Positions 43,305-54,111 of a DNA stretch of 64,000 nt are shown piece by piece. The position numbers and the translations under genes are program-made. The notes under the pieces are model-generated. The model was not told the origin of the DNA. It ran no database searches and saw only the letters and a program-made list of their open reading frames with translations. Numbering within the stretch: the stretch's first letter is position 1; each line of letters opens with the position of its first letter. Origin of the DNA: Symsagittifera roscoffensis (taxonomy: Eukaryota > Xenacoelomorpha > Acoela > Convolutidae); assembly GCF_963678635.1 (NCBI RefSeq), contig NC_087064.1:48469346-48533345 (forward strand). Reading direction: 5' to 3'.

Positions 43305-43610
43305 GAAAACCTTCCACCCACACGCTACTATGTGAAATACAAAATGATACATTCAGCACATAGTAAAACTTTAAATAGAACAAAAAGCATCCCTCAATTC
43401 AATTTTCAATTTGGAACAATTTCTAAGACGTACTAAACTTCCGCTTACGCGTTAATAGCTCAAATAAAATTGCGTGTTAACTGTCTCAATTTGGCAAAGT
43501 TGGCAATCTTTAAACCCCCATAGCTTTACAAAAAAACAATCACCGGTGAAGTATCGTTTTAAGTTTGAGCTCAGAATTTGAATACTTTTCGACCGATATA
43601 AAAAGCTTTT
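43305..43610 (+). repeat. Dispersed repeat R1, copy in lectin intron
   Basis: Has ACACGCTACTATGTGAAATA, CAATTTGGAACAATTTCTAA, CGCTTACGCGTTAATAGC, GCGTGTTAACTGTC and CAATCACCGGTGAAG, in the R1 order. The 5' hairpin end is absent. Confidence 0.7.
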
Positions 43611-44044
43611 GTCAAAAACGGCTTTTGAAAAGTCGAGTAAAAAAACCACCTCAGCTCAAGTTTGCCGTCACTTTCTTCAAAAGTCGAAACATAAACAGAT
43701 CTTTCGGGTGAGCCTAGAACAGAATGAATTAGCCAGAACACTTTCAACTTACAAGCAACAACGTGGTTGTCTTGGGTTAAACCGGAACTCACTTTTGTTG
43801 GAAAAAGCTGGCCTCTTTTCACAAAAAAAAGCTGAAGTTTGAGTTTCCATTCTGATAAGCTTATATGAGTTTCGATTTTGATAAAAACTTCATATTATCA
43901 CTGCTTTGAGTTTTCTCGAATTTCAAACAAATTGACGGAGTTTTTGAGCTTGGGAAGGTTTTTTTTCTCCAGACAGATTTCGACTTTTTAACAAAGAACT
44001 TTCGAGGGAACTTTATAATTATCGCTCGAATGGTTTTGTTGTTT

Positions 44045-44260
44045 TGAGCTCAAGATTTCAAAAAGGTTCACCAGTGATTATTACTCATAAGTTGTGAGGC
44101 TTTCAAGATTGCCAATTTGACTAAATACGGATAGATAATTAACGCTCGTTATAATTTTTGCTATTAAATCGTAAGCGGAGATGGAACCCTTCTCCTCGCA
44201 TCCAGTTCAAAGCAATTTTAATTGATTCTTTTATGATTCTGGTACCAATCTGAGTAACAT
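44045..44260 (-). repeat. Dispersed repeat R1, inverted copy
   Basis: On the minus strand it reads TCCGCTTACGATTTAATAGC, then GAGCGTTAATTATC, CAAATTGGCAATCTTG and AATCACTGGTGAAC, a diverged R1 copy opposite in direction to the two copies just upstream. Confidence 0.55.
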
Positions 44261-44784
44261 CGAGATAAAACCTGTAGAAACAAAGCAATAAATGATTATT
44301 TTTTACAAACAAACAATAGTCAGTTATATTTTATTATTTTTAAATTATGATGGATTTTCAACTCATCTACTTTTTGATGCAGTTATAGTTGATTATAATC
44401 GATTGCTTTCATCTCAACTTCTAATTTTTTTGGCACAAAAAAAATCTAGAGGTTTATAATCAATTTAAACTTTTTTTTGCTTGCTTTGTTCTCGACCCTG
44501 TATCTGAATAGCTTATATTTTATGCTTTTCATGGAAACTTGTTGATGTGAAAAACGGGAAAATCGTTTAGGTAAATTTCAAATCTTTTCCTTTTTATCGT
44601 TTTTTCTTTCCTTTATCCTCGATTAGACTTGTTCCATGATGCATGCTTAGTTTTTCAGCAACGCTGTAATTGAAAACAATTTCAAAGCTTATTCTAATTG
44701 TTTCAATATTCGAAAAAAAAAGACACAAATCTCACGCTTGTAGTGCTTTGGTCTTTTTTCGTACGGTTATGGGTATCGGTTATT

Positions 44785-44888
44785 GTCATTTTGGCCAATC
44801 TTGGATAGTTAACGCGCAAAATACTTTGCGCTATTTACGCATAAGCAGAAATTTAATCCGTCTAGAAGTTGCTCCAAATCGGTTAAAG
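44785..44888 (-). repeat. Dispersed repeat R1, short inverted copy
   Basis: The minus strand reads CCGATTTGGAGCAACTTCTA, CTTATGCGTAAATAGCGCAA, GCGCGTTAACTATCC and TTGGCCAAAATGACAA, matching the core of R1. It lies inside the region of the tandem array. Confidence 0.65.
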
Positions 44889-45023
44889 CAGGCTTTTGAA
44901 ACTTGAAGTTTTTTCCTTTTTTGGCAAAAACACATCAGTTTTTATACCATTATATTTACAGTCCTTAGACATTGTTTGCTTTTATTGCCAAGTTTCTGTT
45001 TCAGATCTATGTTTCAGATCTAA

Positions 45024-45026
<3 letters not shown>

Positions 45027-45079
<53 letters not shown>
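45027..45079. repeat. (AT)n microsatellite
   Basis: About 53 bp of uninterrupted AT dinucleotides after a duplicated TTTCAGATCTA phrase. Confidence 0.95.
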
Positions 45080-45081
<2 letters not shown>

Positions 45082-47660
45082 AGAAAAAATTTAATTTTGA
45101 TGAATGAATGATAAGTTTTTTCTTATACTACAAAATTTTTGGTTAAGATAAGAATGACCTTCGGTTTTCAATTTTTAGGTTCCAAACTGAACATACTTAA
45201 CTTAAATTTCTCCAGATTGTTGTGTTGTTGACCCTTTTGTGGCACGGTTTCTCAAATGCTGTGACTTTAGTGAATTTAGTGTTCGATTATAATCTCTGAT
45301 TGAAAACAAATTATATTCAATTATGAATGTTTTAATTGATTTTAACGATTTATTAGTCATTTTTTATACAATTTCAATTTTAATTTTAGATTTATCTGAT
45401 ACGGAAAAAAATCATTTTATTTGATTATAATTGATTATAAGCTTTTTTGTTTGCCCATTTTGTCTTCGGTTTTGTTAAAAAATGAAAAATTGTTGGAGCA
45501 GTGATCTAATCAAGTAAATTTGATAACAATTTTAATTCTTAATTTTTTCTTGGCTTAAGTTATTTCAAGTTGCATTAGTTAGTTTTTTAATCACCAAAAT
45601 GTCAGCGCATTGTTTTGGAATCAAGTTTTTTTTTGAAAGAGTAATTTATCACGTAGCGCGGGAACATTTCAATTAAAATGTATCTATGAAATTTTAGTTT
45701 TTGTTAAATTTTAGTGCTCACTGTGATAAAACATCTCATTTTTAGAAATTCTTGTATTGACAGAAAAAAACTAACCCGGAGAATATAAATAAAAGTTTTT
45801 TTTAGTGGGATAAAACGTTGAAAAAATTAAGATCGATTTAGAGTGTTTTTTGTAAGATATTTAATCAATTATAACGAGTAAAGATTGAAATCTTTTGGAA
45901 AAAATCTTGTACTTATTTGAATAGAAATCCTATAACTACCTCTTTTGCTAGTTATTTTCAATCATATTTGTCAAAAATTCATTACAAGGATTCGTTATAT
46001 TCTAATACTTAAACCCAAACACTGATGCAGGTGTTGATTAGTTTGTAATTAGAAAAAATTATTTAAATCAAATTTATCATAATTTAGTTTTCACTTGAAG
46101 TATCTCAAATGCTGAAGTGCATCTGAAGTGCTGATACTTTATGCTCTTCATAGACGTTGGTTTATGCGAAAATAAGAAAATGGTTTTTAGCAGTTTTCTA
46201 ATCAAGTGGAACTTAAAGCGATGTAGTTTTTTCGTTTGTATTTCTCGATTACAGATATTTCATGATGCAAACCACAGAAACATCAACAAATTTTAGTTTT
46301 TTCTTTTCGTTTTTAAAAGACCTATTTACCACTTAGCGCAGAAACCTTTCAATTAAATTCAAAAAACAATTAAAGTTTTGTTTCTTGAAATATTTGTATA
46401 TCCAGTGTCACAAAACACCAAAACACATCATTATTAAAGATTTGTTTATTGACAGAAAAACAATAACCCATAGAATATAAATAAAAAATAAAAAAAGATA
46501 CTTCTGGTGTGACAAAATGTTGAAAAAAGTTAAAAGATAAGATCAATTATAAATGTTTTAAAGAGTTTTCTATATGAATTTTAGTCCATTATAACCGATT
46601 AAACGAGATTGTAATCTCTCGGAAAAAATCATCTTTTTTCCATTAGAAATGTCTCAAACCTCCATTTTGTTAATTTAATTCAAAGATAATTGTGAAAAAA
46701 TCAACATATTATAGTCGGTTAAGCAAACCCAAACATGTATGCGGGTGGTATTTAGCTTGTAATTAGAACTAATTATTTAAATCAACCTTATCATCATTTA
46801 GATTTTACTTGAAGTACCTGAATTGCTGAGTTGCGTCTGAATTGCTAATATTTTTCTCTTTTTCACAGACGTTTGTTCGTGTGAAAATGGGAAAAAAAAT
46901 CAGCAGTTTTCTGATCAAATTAAAACTATATCGCTTTCATTCTTTCATTTCTCCCTGATTAGAATTACTTCCTGATGCAAACTTAGTTTTTTAATTACTG
47001 AAATACTTATAAAATTTCATAATTGTTTTTGGAAAAGTTATTTTTTACTTAGCGGGGGAACCTTTCAATGAAAATGGAAAGATCACTTTGAAGTATTTGT
47101 TTCATGAAATTTTTTTATAATCCGTCTCAAAAGGCCTCTCATTTTTAGAGATCTTGATATCGACAGAGAAACAATAACCTATAGAACTTTTTATGATAAT
47201 TTTCTTCTGACAAAAACTTTGAAAAAGATAAGTGCTTGTAATCGCTTATAATAGATTTAAAGAGCCATATGCCATATAATAGATTTCTTTATGCCATATA
47301 ATCAATTAAAACGGATTATTCGAGATCGCAATATCATGAAAACAATTATCTTTTTTTTTGATGAGAAATGCTTTTAACATCTAATTTTGTTAATTTAATT
47401 CAAGGATGCTTGTGAAAAAGTAAACATAATAATCCGTTATGATCGATTACACAAACCCCAACATGGATGCGGATACTAATTGCTTGTAATTACAACTAGT
47501 GGTTTAACTCGACTTTATCATCATTACGAGTTAATTTGAAATACCTGAACTGCTAATTTACATTTGAATTGTTGATGTTTTATGCTTTTCACAGACGTTG
47601 GTTTGCGTTAAATTGACAAATTCGTTTTAGCAGTTTTCTATTCAAGTAAAACTTTCAACG

Positions 47661-49014
47661 GTCTTGTTAAATTTTAACTACTTGTTGAAAGTAGGAATCG
47701 AACATCTTACTTGTAGTTATTTTTTTTGGTGGGGGCTCACTTCCTGGGTAAGAGAAGCTGAAGACAAATGAATATAGCTGTTCGGTCGTCACATTTAAAA
47801 ATTGGATCGAATGAGAGTAAAACTATGCGAACAATAGATTAATCTTAAGTGTGAGAGTCGTGCTAGTTAGTGTGATTGCGACTTGATTAGACCAAGGAAA
47901 ATTATCCCAGAGATAATTGGCAGTATTTTTGAACCGACACAGGAACTAAGTCTCTTAAACAGTATGAATGGCCGCGATACTTACTTAGTTCCACGGATGT
48001 GGCTTTTTCCCACAATAAGGTGAACTACGCTCAACTGATAGCTAGAAAGTTGAGATTTAGAACAAAATAACTGGGAATTTTAGAAGCTTAAAACGCGGTA
48101 GCTACGTATGGAACTACCCAAGCCTCACAAGGCCGAAACGCTAGTAGGATAGTTTTTGGGAACTTGCTTAGGTAAACTTATTTTGTTTTTGAGACGGAAA
48201 TAGTCTCAATAATTGAACATATTTCTTGTAGATACTTTTTTTGAATTGGCCTTCGTAGCAAGTGTGGTGAGGGGAAAATTTCGATTAAGACCTTGCATTA
48301 GAGTACCAGAATGAACGTCAAGATTTTTAGACACGATCATACTTATAACTGCAACAAACACTCAAAAGGACAAATATAGTGAGAAGTCTACAGATAACCT
48401 TCTTTTAGGCAGAAAGGCTTCGCTAAAAAAACGAACGTTTGACTTTTAATCAGTTTGAGAACAGTAACGCCAAGAGAGTGACCTGTACACTCTCAAAGTT
48501 AAAGAGAACAGTTTAAGTACCTCTAAAGGAACAGTGATCAAAAATACACTATAAGTTTTAGCAGGTCGAACTAATTTATTAAATGCAATTGAATAATTAT
48601 CATTTTCCGAAGAAGAAATATTAGTTAGATGAAAAAACGGGATTTCGAATTCACTTAGATATTGTGTTGACATATCGCGGACTCTTTAATTTTGCAAAAA
48701 ACGCTTCATTTTGCAAACAATATAAGATTTAAAAAAATTTTAAAGTAAAAGGCGTGGGAAAGTGGAAATAAGCGGAGCTTGAAAAGGAAAAACACATATG
48801 ATGTTCGTGGTTTATGTTTTATTTTGTAGAGGTGACATAGTGTTATAGTTTCATTGTTAATAAATCTGCTCTATCAGAGCAAAACTTTAAATTTTCCAAT
48901 GTTTGAGCTCTATGAGATAGTGTTTGCTTAAACAAATGATGAAAAATCAAATGAAAATGGATGAAAATCGAAAAACAAAGAAATTAAATCAATTAACAAG
49001 GAAAATTTTTAGAT
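47661..49014. other. Lectin intron, 3' part, nothing recognised
   Basis: Contains no clear repeat copy or coding region. Near 47690 the minus strand has a B-box-like TGTTCGATTCC, but no A box was found at the right distance. Confidence 0.45.
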
Positions 49015-49330
49015 TTTTTTTAGAATTATTCGCCCCAATACGGTATATTACGAACAAGGTGATATCTATCGCGTATAGCTAAGTATCAAATAGACAAAAT
49101 ACGTACCTCATTTCAATTTGGAATGGTTTCGAAGACGGGTTAAATCTCCGCTTACGCGTTAAGAACGCGAAATATATTGCGCGTTATTGTCATAAATTGG
49201 CCAAAATGGCAATTTTTAAAGCTCCATAACTTTACCAAAAATGATCACAGGAAAAATTTTTTCCTAAATTTCAGCTCAGGAAAACAATAATTTTTGAATG
49301 ATATATAAAAAAATTTCCCTTGTCTCTGTT
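49015..49330 (+). repeat. Dispersed repeat R1, copy before the lectin exon
   Basis: Has CAATTTGGAATGGTTTCGAA, CTCCGCTTACGCGTTAAG, ATATTGCGCGTTATTGTC, AAATTGGCCAAAATGGC and GATCACAGGAAAAATT. It ends about 75 bp before the lectin-domain exon. Confidence 0.72.
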
Positions 49331-49403
49331 TTTCTTAATCAAATGATTGAAACCATGAGAGATTTTTCGAACTTTCTGATGTTGCAGATGAATGTTGTTT
49401 CAG

Positions 49404-49765
49404 GTGACTCAAGTAATCGAATGGGTCAAGCAAAGTAATACATATGACGGTGCGGTGAACTACTGTGCCAGTAAAGGTGGTTTTTTATTTGGAGAAATAG
49501 ACGGAACAGTGGAGCAGTTGCAACAGATGCAGGAAAAGCTGGAAGAGCACGCGGTTTTCTTGGGTGTAAGACCCGACCCGATCAAGACTTTGTAGTTTTT
49601 CACAACACAAATGGCGAAGATGTCAGTGACCTAATTCTATGGGCTGAAGGACAGCCGCATAAAGCACCTGCTGACCAGTGTGTACTTATAAACCCGTTTG
49701 ACGGTCTTGTTCATGATAACAATTGTGGTCTATCGCGCACGTTCGCATGCGTTCTACCAGTTTGA
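49404..49765 (+). pseudogene. C-type lectin domain exon with a one-base frameshift
   Basis: Starts in phase 0 after CAG, exactly continuing the exon ending at 41175. The first frame encodes VTQVIEWVKQSNTYDGAVNY, then CASKGGFLFG and HAVFLGV. The domain then continues one frame over with DFVVFHNTNGEDVSDLILW, AEGQPHKAPADQCVLINPF, HDNNCGLSRTFACVLPV and TGA (49763-49765). Four canonical Cys, the FLGV core strand and the WAEGQP loop mark a C-type lectin domain; the Ca-binding EPN/QPD triplet reads QPH, so calcium-dependent sugar binding is doubtful. The frame change falls at about 49565-49570 and fits one missing base. It is either a real inactivating mutation or an assembly error. Confidence 0.72.
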
Positions 49766-49930
49766 AATTCACCTCTCTGTGTGAAATTGATCGACCATCT
49801 TTTAATCGCCTGCGAAATACCAAAATTTTTTTTGTCTAGTTTACTCTTCAGAACATAATTGATTGCTTTGATGTAAAGATCTGTCAGTTCTGGTTGAACT
49901 GTTCAATGTTTCTGAAGGAACTCTTGAAAA

Positions 49931-49936
49931 AATAAA
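49931..49936 (+). promoter_or_regulatory. Lectin gene poly(A) signal AATAAA
   Basis: AATAAA 166 bp after the lectin stop codon, followed by CCTGCTTTC and A/T-rich sequence. This suggests the gene ends here and supports 49404-49765 as its last exon. Confidence 0.6.
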
Positions 49937-50258
49937 CCTGCTTTCAAAAAAATATATATTTTAAAATTAATTTCAATTTTCGTCCTCCCAAACGCAAGTT
50001 CAAGTACAAATAGACAAACTTTAGATTTGTTCAAACAGTTGTTGGATTAATGAGCTATCTTCCATTCAGTTTGGAAAACTGGCTCTTTTTGCTTTCCTCC
50101 CCTCCTCACATAGGCATCAAATTTAAGATGTAACGAGTGGTTTTACAAAAAATAAATATGCTGATCAATTATGCTTGTTATGGCCTAATTAGTCTGCATG
50201 TCGATTTTTGTAACAATCGGACAGTGTGAACAAAGAAGCTATTAATAAAACACTCACA
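49937..50258. other. Intergenic, nothing recognised
   Basis: AT-rich sequence between the lectin 3' end and the MITE fragment. Confidence 0.5.
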
Positions 50259-50380
50259 GGGTGCCCCCTCTGGTATTATGTTGTGACATCCATTTTTGGC
50301 CGACCAATGCTAATATATGCTAACTCTGAAGAAGAATGCGCACAAAAAAACGTCTAGGTCACAATTTCCCAAAAAGCACC
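50259..50380 (+). mobile_element. Fragment of the hAT-type MITE
   Basis: Shares ACATCCATTTTTGGCCGACC, CTAATATATGCTAA, AATGCGCACAAAAAAACG and CAATTTCCCAAAAAG with the interior of 239-668, same orientation. Terminal repeats are lost. It ends where the element B LTR begins. Confidence 0.7.
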
Positions 50381-50500
50381 AACTGGAAACAGATATAAAC
50401 TATATTTATTCTTTGGTTATAAATTGGATATTTTATCTCTAAAAAATATTTAATATGAACCAATCACGATCCATCTAACTAACAAACCACTTATTTGTAA

Positions 50501-50528
50501 GTGCTGAAATTACTTGTAATTTCAGCAC
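50501..50528. repeat. LTR palindrome with paired changes
   Basis: GTGCTGAAATTAC, TT, then its exact complement: a 13-bp perfect stem. Compared with element A, both partners of one base pair have changed (C:G to T:A), keeping the stem. Confidence 0.9.
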
Positions 50529-50657
50529 CAGAGAGATTTGAATTTAACGTAGAAATTAGTTACCTCTCCCAGAGAACTTTAGCAATCGCAATAAGCCAGT
50601 ATACTCTAGATCTATTGAGCCTAGCAGAGACTAGTTAAACACCCTGAGACTAGTATT

Positions 50658-50663
50658 TATAAG
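50658..50663 (+). promoter_or_regulatory. Element B LTR TATA box
   Basis: TATAAG followed by AGTAAGATTA. The TATAAGAGTAAGATTA phrase is conserved in all three LTRs of the family, which supports a promoter role; transcription would start about 25-30 bp downstream. Confidence 0.5.
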
Positions 50664-50795
50664 AGTAAGATTAGGACCGGTTTTAGCCTAAGAAGTTGCA
50701 CGAATCTATCCGGCCGAAAATAAGATAGCGTGACGAGCAGACGGTGTACCCTATCCAAAATTACTCTATGAGTTACACACCGAACCTAACTCATC

Positions 50796-50806
50796 TGGTG
50801 CGACCA
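50796..50806 (+). promoter_or_regulatory. Element B primer-binding site candidate
   Basis: TGGTGCGACCA two bases after the LTR end, identical in its first ten bases to the site in element A. The tRNA is not identified. Confidence 0.5.
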
Positions 50807-52544
50807 TAAGTCTCGATCAAGATCTTAAAAAACAAATTAGCTTATAACTAACAGATAGATTAGAATTAGACAAAAAACATTTTCAAAAATGTTAATAATC
50901 TAATTGAAATGTCTCTACGACTCAACAGATCAGAACCGCTATTCCGCACAATAATAGAACTACCAGGCATTGGAAGAAAATCTCGGACAAGAAACGATCT
51001 ACGACTACGAAGAAACTTATCATTAAGTTTCATGGTCGTACAGCGAAAGCCAGACCAAACTTTTATATTTAGGATTCTAATTGCGAAGAATTTAGATTTT
51101 CAATTGCAAACATAGAAACCTTGAAGAAAAATCTTCAATGATTACTACCGGCGCTAAATCTTATTTACTATTGTACAATAACGATTTATAAAACATCTCA
51201 ATTCGTTCCCTCTAAATCTGCAGTAAAATTGAAAAAGAGATCTGAAAAATATGTTCATTAAAAGAAAAAATAAAAATTAGTTGACATGATCATAAATTGT
51301 TAGTAAGTATATAAATCATCCTGGCATCCCTCGCTTCATCACCTAAACATAATAGCAAACATTTCAATCACTAATATCATCAAACACTAAAAAAAAATTT
51401 TAACAAATAAATTTAAATTATCCTTAAAACCTTGTCTAATTTTTTATCCTTTTTCATCTCAATTTATTCAATCTTAAACCAGATCATCAAGGCTTTCTTT
51501 GGATCTCCATTAAATAATTAAATTAAATCCAATTTACACCATAAAAATTTATCATCTGATCATCAAGGCCTATCCTTGGATCAAATAGAACAATTTTGTT
51601 CTCCCCCACCCAAATAATAAAGTGTCTAACGACCTCAAACGTCGATTCACTACCCAATCCTTTCAAAGAGCCAGGACTAATAGAAAATTTTCAATCACAT
51701 TAATCATTCAAATTAAGCTAAACAGTGAAGAACTTTGGTTATTTCATCCTTCACTTAATCCTCCTCTTACCAGACCCAGGCTAAATCTTAAATCTTAGTA
51801 AGTATTGAAATAGTATCTAGCGAACTACCCGTGTTCTAATTATACCTGAACCTTGTGGATCGATTTACTATTCTCCAAACCTTGAACACAATCCCTACCC
51901 GTAAGTAAGATTAAGTAAGTTAACACCATAACTTAGAATAGCCACGAGGAAGTAAAAATCATTCTTCGGAATCGATATATACTTTCCTTTCCAACCCTAC
52001 ATAATAGACCCAAGTTAGGTTAACCAAAAAATCGTAAGGACTAACAGTCTAGGATTTTAAAATTACTAATAACAACCTTGCACCCCTCATCCTAAACCAT
52101 ATGTCACTGAACAATTTAGGAAATAAACAAACAATTGTACTTACCAATTGTGAAATAAACAACGAAGCATACGATCTTGTGACTACACCGCATAAACAAA
52201 CAATCGGATATATTCGCACAAAACGTCAAACAAAAAAAAAAGAAAAATTTTAAGCAAGCAAAGACAAATTACACGAAAAATTTTTTCAAAGCCTAGAAAC
52301 GCAGTTTCCGAATCAGAAGTCAGCAATTTAGATGCACTCTACAAACTAAAAGACACAGTATACAAAAATTACCCAGTTCATGATCAATTATAATTTTCCG
52401 ATTCAGAAGCTACATCACATTCATCAAAACAAGGAAAAAGAAGAATAAAAAAGATATACAAAAATAAACCAGTACGTTTATACAGTTGGAACCAACCAAT
52501 CAGACACATTGAATATTACGCACTGACAGTCATAAAACGAAAAA
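50807..52544 (+). other. Element B leader with paired hairpins at 51482-51582
   Basis: A 1.7-kb leader without a clear ORF. Two GATCATCAAGG motifs (51482-51505 and 51558-51582), each closed by a second GATC, recur in element A. Just downstream, the phrase GTGTCTAACGACCTC with a short CGAC/GTCG stem is also conserved. These may act in RNA packaging or dimerisation (inference from position). Confidence 0.5.
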
Positions 52545-52970
52545 ATGAGTATGAGCCCAAGTGAAGAAAGTCCAGACGAAGACTCAGTTTTCCCATTTAT
52601 CATGATTTCACTCACTGACGACAGAGGACAAACACAATTTTGTCATAACCTAATCGCAATTATATTTGAACAAGGAATAAGCCCATGTAAAGCAGAATTC
52701 CCAGAAATAAAAACAAAAAGACGAATTGTCGACCATTACATAAAAGGAATATGTAACTTAACACAACAAAATGGAATTTACACCATAGAACTCAGTACTA
52801 CAAGAAACTTTCATGGCAAATATGTTATCCAAACAGATGATGTCGATATAGAATTGTCAAAAGTATTCACAGAATACATAAAAACATACAACATCAAAAT
52901 TCGCAGAGAGCAAATTCAATTTTCACTAACGATGTTTTTGCAAGAATATATAACTATTTCTCTATACTAG
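52545..52970 (+). CDS. Element B first ORF, unknown
   Basis: A 141-codon frame starting MSMSPSEESPDEDSVFPF, with RGQTQFCHNLIAIIFEQ and a moderately charged rest. Element A has a broken counterpart at 36990-37320. I do not recognise a domain. It could be the N-terminus of a long Gag or a separate protein. Confidence 0.5.
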   Translation: MSMSPSEESPDEDSVFPFIMISLTDDRGQTQFCHNLIAIIFEQGISPCKAEFPEIKTKRRIVDHYIKGICNLTQQNGIYTIELSTTRNFHGKYVIQTDDVDIELSKVFTEYIKTYNIKIRREQIQFSLTMFLQEYITISLY

Positions 52971-53219
52971 AAAGAACAGAAACCGAAAGCACATCACCGG
53001 TTCAAACATCAAGACACACAAATGTCAGAAACAAAATTGCCGCATTCTCAGCATTTTTAAGCGCAATCCGTGAAAAATTTTCATATAACGTAATTTCACC
53101 AAATGTTAAACACGATTTACAAAAAAGCTTAGCATGGTTTATAATAGACTATTTTAACCACAATATAGATTTAATTGCACAAGCAAGAAAAAATTTTAGA
53201 CCCCAGAGTACGAATGACG

Positions 53220-53940
53220 ACACTGTCATTGCCGAACAATCAGATTACGTTTGGGACCCTGACTGGTCTCATACATTTTTTTTGAATATTCCAGTAGACA
53301 TCTCAAGTCAAGCAATCAGAACAATAACTATTTACAAAGACTATGTAAAAGTAATTCCACTCACAACAGATGCAACACCTTTAAATTATAACTCATTTTT
53401 ACCTGATAGAAGACAAAATAGTAGTTTAAATTCAACTTTTGTACAACAAGAAAACTTAAATGGAACTAGAAATCTTACACAACAAGATATTCAAACACCA
53501 TCACATTTTATAAATGAAGAAATAGTTGAAACAATTGTATAACAACTACACAGCAAAGTATTTCACCAATACATCCAAACCTTACAACGCTAAAACCAAA
53601 GACTTCAATATTACCTCAAGTAACATTGCAATCTACGGTTAAACCCTCGGTTGCTCCAAAATATTCTTATTTGGATTACCAAACATTTAGACCAATGACG
53701 AAACCACCACAAAAACAAAGAACATTCACCAGAATTAAGTTTGCAGAACACAATTATAACTACGTAAATAGATCACAAACATCTAAAACTCCTCGTACAA
53801 ACCCGCATACTCTTTCATTTTCACAACGACAAAATTTCCAACAACAAACACCAAATATCGTAATTTTTAATGATAACCCACAAAATCCAACAGACCCAAG
53901 TGAAAACTATCCATTTTTTAAACAAAATAAAAATAATTAA
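53220..53940 (+). pseudogene. Element B gag N-terminal and Gln/Asn-rich region
   Basis: Two broken frames (to 53542, and 53626-53940) carry VWDPDWSHTFF, SSQAIRTITI, NLNGTRNLTQQ, then KYSYLDYQTFRPMT and ENYPFFKQNKNN, all matched in element A. A polar disordered stretch leads into the capsid. Confidence 0.5.
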
Positions 53941-54111
53941 AAACCATACCAATACAAACAAATAACACCTTACTATACACCTAATTATCATTCATCAGAC
54001 GATGACGATTTTCATGACCAATACCATCAAAAAAATTCCCAAAACCAAAGACTCCATTCTTATCACGTAAATCAACCAGATATTTATGAACCATATACAC
54101 GAGAACAACAT

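Larger units (their letters stand above)
44510..47660. repeat. Tandem array of a ~720-bp unit
   Basis: The anchor AAACCC(C)AAC followed by a TG.ATGC phrase recurs at 46012, 46725 and 47453, giving periods of 713 and 728 bp. Within each unit the same landmarks follow: TTTGTAATTA or CTTGTAATTA, ATTTAAATCAA, CTTGAAGTA, AGACGTT.GTT and TGATGCAAA. An earlier partial unit can be seen near 44510-44670 and from about 45470. Units differ by many substitutions, so the array is old. Confidence 0.65.
50384..50793 (+). repeat. Element B 5' LTR (~410 bp)
   Basis: Starts about TGGAAACAGATATAAAC and ends CCTAACTCA. Read in reverse it aligns along its length with 39063-39454. It holds the palindrome at 50501-50528, the adjacent CACTTA/TAAGTG hairpin, and a TATA-like box. 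Confidence 0.8.

Noticed and set aside
45000-45111. 71-codon ORF with a Tyr-Ile repeat
   Set aside because: It is the translation of the AT microsatellite.
47685-47760. tRNA or SINE on the minus strand
   Set aside because: A B-box-like TGTTCGATTCC is present but no A box or cloverleaf arms were found.
49566-49588. A 23-nt intron in the lectin exon
   Set aside because: It would restore the frame but is shorter than spliceosomes normally process, and it would delete residues that fit the domain; a one-base deletion explains the data better.
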